A stretch of DNA of 32,571 nucleotides from a virus. A program made the translations under genes and the position numbers. Numbering within the stretch: position 1 is the first letter of the stretch; each line of letters starts with the position of its first letter. The notes under the pieces were generated by a model. The model was not told the DNA's origin. It did no database searches and was given only the letters and a program-made list of their open reading frames with translations. Of the stretch, positions 30,403-32,571 are shown one piece after another. Where the stretch lies: IMG/VR virus record IMGVR_UViG_3300021478_000088, positions 1 through 32,571 of that record. The stretch is one strand, 5' to 3'.

Positions 30403-31095
30403 ATGAACGCGCGAACCGCTGCCCGTCTCGCTGCCGCTCCCGCCCGCATCATCGGCGGCGTCCGTCACGTCGAATGCTCCGACTGCGGAGAGTGGCAGTC
30501 CCGGAGCGACATCGTGGAGCGGGCGGACGAGGGGCGGCCCGCGTTCTTCTGCCGGCGGTGCTCCGACATTCGGGACACGCAGCCGGGTGCGGGAGCGCTT
30601 CTCCCGTCCCTTGGGGCTCCATCGCGCTCGGCCGACTTTGATGGCGCCCGGCGGGTCCTCGGCGGCGATGTCTACGACGCGCTCGTGACGGAGGCTCTCG
30701 CGACTCTGCAGCCGGGGGAGACCGTCGGACGGGTCCTCGCGGGGCGCCTCGTCGCCCGCGTCGCGGCGCTCGGCTCGGGAGAGCAATCGGCCCGCGCCGT
30801 CGTCGCTCTCTCCCTACTGGGGTACGAGAAGCTCGCGCGTGAGCTCGCCGCGCGAGTCGGCGCCATCCACGTGGGGGAGGAGGACGGCGAACTCGTGGTC
30901 AAGGCTCCCTTCTCGGAGGCCTTCAACTGGGAGGTCAAGACGGTCCGTGGCTCCTGGTGGGATGAGGCGCGGCGGGTGCGCCGGGTTCCGCGATCGGCCA
31001 AGGCGGCTCTCTGGAGCGCCCTCTGCTCGGCGTTCCCGGGGTCGTTGGTCGTCGGGGTCCGGGGGCTCGCTGTCGCGCGGGTGGAGGCGTCGTGA
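30403..31095 (+). CDS. Zinc-ribbon protein with C-terminal HARP-like segment
   Basis: A 230-residue protein. Residues 25-53 hold CSDC and CRRC, a CxxC-x21-CxxC zinc ribbon. The middle is helical and Ala/Leu-rich. The C-terminal 60 residues read LVVKAPFSEAFNWEVKTVRG, then SWWDEARRVRRVPRSAKAAL and WSALCSAFPGSLVV; this is the pattern of a small nucleic-acid-associated domain seen at the ends of some helicase-like proteins (HARP-like: phenylalanine, V-K, R/W-W/D, then W/V-P). A DNA-binding role is plausible. GAGGGG precedes the ATG, and the stop overlaps the next GTG (GTGA). Confidence 0.65.
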   Translation: MNARTAARLAAAPARIIGGVRHVECSDCGEWQSRSDIVERADEGRPAFFCRRCSDIRDTQPGAGALLPSLGAPSRSADFDGARRVLGGDVYDALVTEALATLQPGETVGRVLAGRLVARVAALGSGEQSARAVVALSLLGYEKLARELAARVGAIHVGEEDGELVVKAPFSEAFNWEVKTVRGSWWDEARRVRRVPRSAKAALWSALCSAFPGSLVVGVRGLAVARVEAS

Positions 31096-31471
31096 GCCCC
31101 GCAATCATCGTCTGCCTCTGCGGACGCTCCTACGACGCGCCGGGCTGGGCCGGGCTCCCATGCATCGGACGATGGAGGCGGAGGACGGAGGCCTGCTCGA
31201 GCTTCGGAACTGCGGCTGCGGGTCCACCCGGGCGGTCCAGCTGCCCAAGCTCGACACCATCCTCATCCGGGCGAGCGCGATCGCCGGCTCCCCGGTGCGT
31301 CCGGCTTCCGACCGTCCGGCGAACCCGGAGGGTGGTCTCTGCTTGGTGGGGACGCGGGGAGGCCTCGCGCGCCTCTGCGCGCACTTCGGCTTCCGCTACT
31401 GCCCTCCGCGGGGACGGGAGGGGGTCTTTCTCACGGCGGCGAAGGTCCACACCCTGGCGGTGGCGCCGTGA
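31092..31471 (+). CDS. Zinc-knuckle protein split by a -1 frameshift
   Basis: The frame starting at GTG 31092 encodes MSPAIIVCLCGRSYDAPGWA and continues GLPCIGR, then loses sense. In the -1 frame, from 31172, MEAEDGGLLELRNCGCGSTR continues to the stop at 31471. Joined after CIGR the two give a 126-residue protein with CxCG and NCxCGST pairs, the known layout of small phage zinc-knuckle proteins (CxCGRxY...LELRNCxCGST). A single missing A at CGATGG (31170-31175) would explain the break; there is no classical slippery heptamer. So it is a real mutation, a read error, or an unusual recoding. Start and stop both overlap neighbours by GTGA, as expected for an intact gene. Confidence 0.65.
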
Positions 31472-31788
31472 CGGCCGCAGCGTGGCCGGGGAGCAATCGG
31501 GCTGCGGGCTGGCTCCGACGCCGGGAGGCGGTCGCGCTCTTCCGGGACATGGCCGAGCTCTGCACGGACGTCGCCAACGCGCTCGACCGTCACTCGGATA
31601 CAGGGGCGCTCGAGTGCTTCGCGCGGCTCACCGTCAAGATGGGGCTCGCGGCGAAGCTGCCGTGCTTCCCGCCCATGGGCGTCCGGCGGGAGATGGGGGC
31701 CTACCTCACGCGCCAGGGCTCGCGTGAGGGTCCAAAGAAATCGACCGGACGATGGTCGATTCTGGGTGGACACATTCAACCGTGGTGA
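31468..31788 (+). CDS. Hypothetical protein overlapping promoter 2
   Basis: A 106-residue protein with a helical core (REAVALFRDMAELCTDVANA, LECFARLTVKMGLAAKLPCF). The GTG start overlaps the stop of the zinc-knuckle gene. The last twelve codons run through promoter 2 and its TGA (31786-31788) is part of the extended -10 TGATAGATT, so transcription of this gene crosses the second operator. Function unknown. Confidence 0.65.
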   Translation: MTAAAWPGSNRAAGWLRRREAVALFRDMAELCTDVANALDRHSDTGALECFARLTVKMGLAAKLPCFPPMGVRREMGAYLTRQGSREGPKKSTGRWSILGGHIQPW

Positions 31789-31796
31789 TAGATTGA
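31767..31796 (+). promoter_or_regulatory. Plus-strand promoter 2 with operator-like inverted repeat
   Basis: TGGACA (31767-31772), a 16-base spacer and TGATAGATT (TAGATT at 31789-31794) repeat the plan of promoter 1. The inverted repeat here is TCAACC (31776-31781) and GATTGA (31791-31796), one base off perfect, with the same 9-base spacing. The 13-base stretch TGGTGATAGATTGA is shared with promoter 1 without change, and AAGAAATCGAC is present 41 bases before the repeat. Confidence 0.6.
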
Positions 31797-31833
31797 CTGG
31801 TGTCAGCGACGCGCTGGCGCGGAGGGTGTGAGG

Positions 31834-32052
31834 ATGGTCCAGTCGAAGACGGTTTCGTTCGCTCGTGGTGACGTGGTCGTCCTTGTGGACGAGGCTGTCA
31901 TGTTCTTCGACGCGGACCGCGCGAACCTCCTCCACGAGGTCGTCGACGTCTCGCGCTCCGGCTACACGATCGCCCCCATCTCTGGCGAGTCCGTGGACTG
32001 GACGCGCACGGTCCTCGCGATGCCGGAAGACCTCCGCGCCTACCGCGCCTGA
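31834..32052 (+). CDS. Small hypothetical protein after promoter 2
   Basis: A 72-residue protein; the ATG at 31834 has GGAGGG seven bases upstream, better placed than the GTG at 31828. Sequence: short strands and one helix (VSFARGDVVVLVDEAVMFFD, ANLLHEVVDVSRSGYTIAPI), acidic overall. From the promoter a GTG at 31800 could also start an out-of-frame leader of 23 codons that ends inside this gene. No family recognised. Confidence 0.6.
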   Translation: MVQSKTVSFARGDVVVLVDEAVMFFDADRANLLHEVVDVSRSGYTIAPISGESVDWTRTVLAMPEDLRAYRA

Positions 32053-32082
32053 ACACCCACCCGAGGACGACGGAGACCCCCC

Positions 32083-32430
32083 ATGAGCCACATCGACGTC
32101 AAGGAAGCCTGCAAACGCATCGCCGCCTCCCTCAAGGCCCGCTCCGGCCGGCGCTGGAGCGTGACCCACGGTCGCGGCTCCGACTTCGGCTGGATCACCA
32201 TCCAGAGTCCGCCGTCGCGTCGCCGTGGGGATGTCTCGCTCATTTCGGAGGACCGCATCGCGCTCGCGCGGCTTCTCGGCGTGACGTGGAATGATGTTCA
32301 CTTCCAGGGCTATCAGGTGTCTCCCGAGTCCCGAGCCTGGGTCGTCGCGCGCGCGAAGGGTCCGACGGATGCCACGGGGCGGTTGAACGCGGCCTACTTC
32401 ACCGCCGAGCCGGAAGGGGTACTGTCGTGA
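32083..32430 (+). CDS. Conserved hypothetical phage protein
   Basis: A 115-residue protein with GGAGA before the ATG. The first part, HIDVKEACKRIAASLKARSG then RRWSVTHGRGSDFGWITIQS and PPSRRR, is a pattern I know from uncharacterised proteins of high-GC bacteria and their phages (SL-RTGR-WSVTxGRGTxxGWIxI-PP). It is followed by SEDRIALARLLGV and HFQGYQVSPESRAWVV. Function is not known for the family. The stop overlaps the next GTG (GTGA). Confidence 0.7.
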   Translation: MSHIDVKEACKRIAASLKARSGRRWSVTHGRGSDFGWITIQSPPSRRRGDVSLISEDRIALARLLGVTWNDVHFQGYQVSPESRAWVVARAKGPTDATGRLNAAYFTAEPEGVLS

Positions 32431-32571
32431 GTGCCACCCGCTACATCGCGAAGTGCAAGGCGTGCGGCTGCGTCTCGAGCGGGCTCCTCGTCGGAAACGT
32501 CAAGGCGCCGCAGAGCCCCTACGACCTCACGCCGCCCGGCGTCGTCCACTACCACCCTCGGACGGGGAGCC
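32427..32571 (+). CDS. Zinc-ribbon protein, 5' part only (partial)
   Basis: The frame opens with GTG overlapping the previous stop and continues to the window edge for 48 codons: SATRYIAKCKACGCVSSGLL and onward, with no stop. CKACGC gives the first half of a zinc ribbon. It is the next member of the coupled small-gene operon. The end lies outside the window. Confidence 0.6.
   Translation, partial: MSATRYIAKCKACGCVSSGLLVGNVKAPQSPYDLTPPGVVHYHPRTGS

Noticed and set aside
31172-31727. Continuation of the 31092 frame to 31727 (211 codons)
   Set aside because: After codon 27 it becomes Arg/Gly/Ser-rich with no family pattern and runs through the start of the 31468 gene; the -1 frame carries the conserved cysteines instead.
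31800-31871. 23-codon leader peptide starting at GTG 31800 after promoter 2
   Set aside because: The parallel position after promoter 1 is in frame with the downstream gene, but here the frame ends inside the next gene and has no conserved features; it may be noise from the repeated promoter sequence.
1-32571. CRISPR arrays, insertion sequences, integrase or attachment sites
   Set aside because: I saw no regularly spaced direct repeats, no transposase or recombinase motif and no obvious att-like duplication in this window.

Overview
This GC-rich window (about two thirds G+C by eye) is most of the morphogenesis region of a tailed phage or prophage with a contractile tail, plus the start of a divergent block of small genes. 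No host gene, integrase or transposase is visible, so whether it is a free phage or a prophage is not settled. The virion genes follow the order and families of the phage Mu group (gp29-type portal, gpI-type protease with nested scaffold, gp36, gp37 to gp38 region, sheath L, tube M, frameshifted tail chaperone, tape measure, N, P, V, W, J). That shared morphogenesis module does not by itself mean replicative transposition. Base composition and the style of the small zinc-ribbon proteins would suit a phage of a high-GC Gram-negative host such as a myxobacterium; this is a guess.

The minus strand from 29954 down to 1 is one long late block. It runs: TerS, TerL, portal, a lipoprotein-like protein with a virion-type beta domain, a degenerate tRNA-like element, a 1077-residue multidomain protein (ParB-like, Nudix, Mu-gpI-type protease, coiled-coil scaffold), decoration protein, major capsid protein, an HNH endonuclease, head-tail connector and completion genes with a second lipoprotein-like gene among them, a putative tail terminator with a C-terminal beta module, sheath with a related module inserted, a 52-residue peptide, tube, a second HNH endonuclease, a 34-residue zinc ribbon, a tail-assembly chaperone with a T TTT TTC -1 slip site, a tail protein containing a terminator-like stem-loop, a 53-residue membrane peptide, a P-loop kinase-like protein, tape measure, N, P, V, a small unknown, W, J and the first codons of the next baseplate gene. 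Many genes are coupled through ATGA, GTGA or near-touching junctions.

The plus strand from about 30057 to the end carries small, closely packed or overlapping genes, several with zinc-ribbon cysteines. They start at two near-identical promoters with an inverted repeat (30057-30086 and 31767-31796). One of these genes (31092-31471) needs a -1 shift to join its two halves.

The points I would look at first are: the ParB-Nudix-protease-scaffold fusion in a cluster with no recognisable Mu gpF minor head gene; two lipoprotein-like genes inside the virion operon; a promoter class (TTGC-like, 16 bp, TAGATT or TACAAT) that places a start codon 5 to 7 bases after the -10 element, seen at both plus-strand operons and both HNH genes; the frameshift site in the chaperone gene; and several precise intercistronic or intragenic RNA hairpins, one of which pairs with a ribosome binding site.
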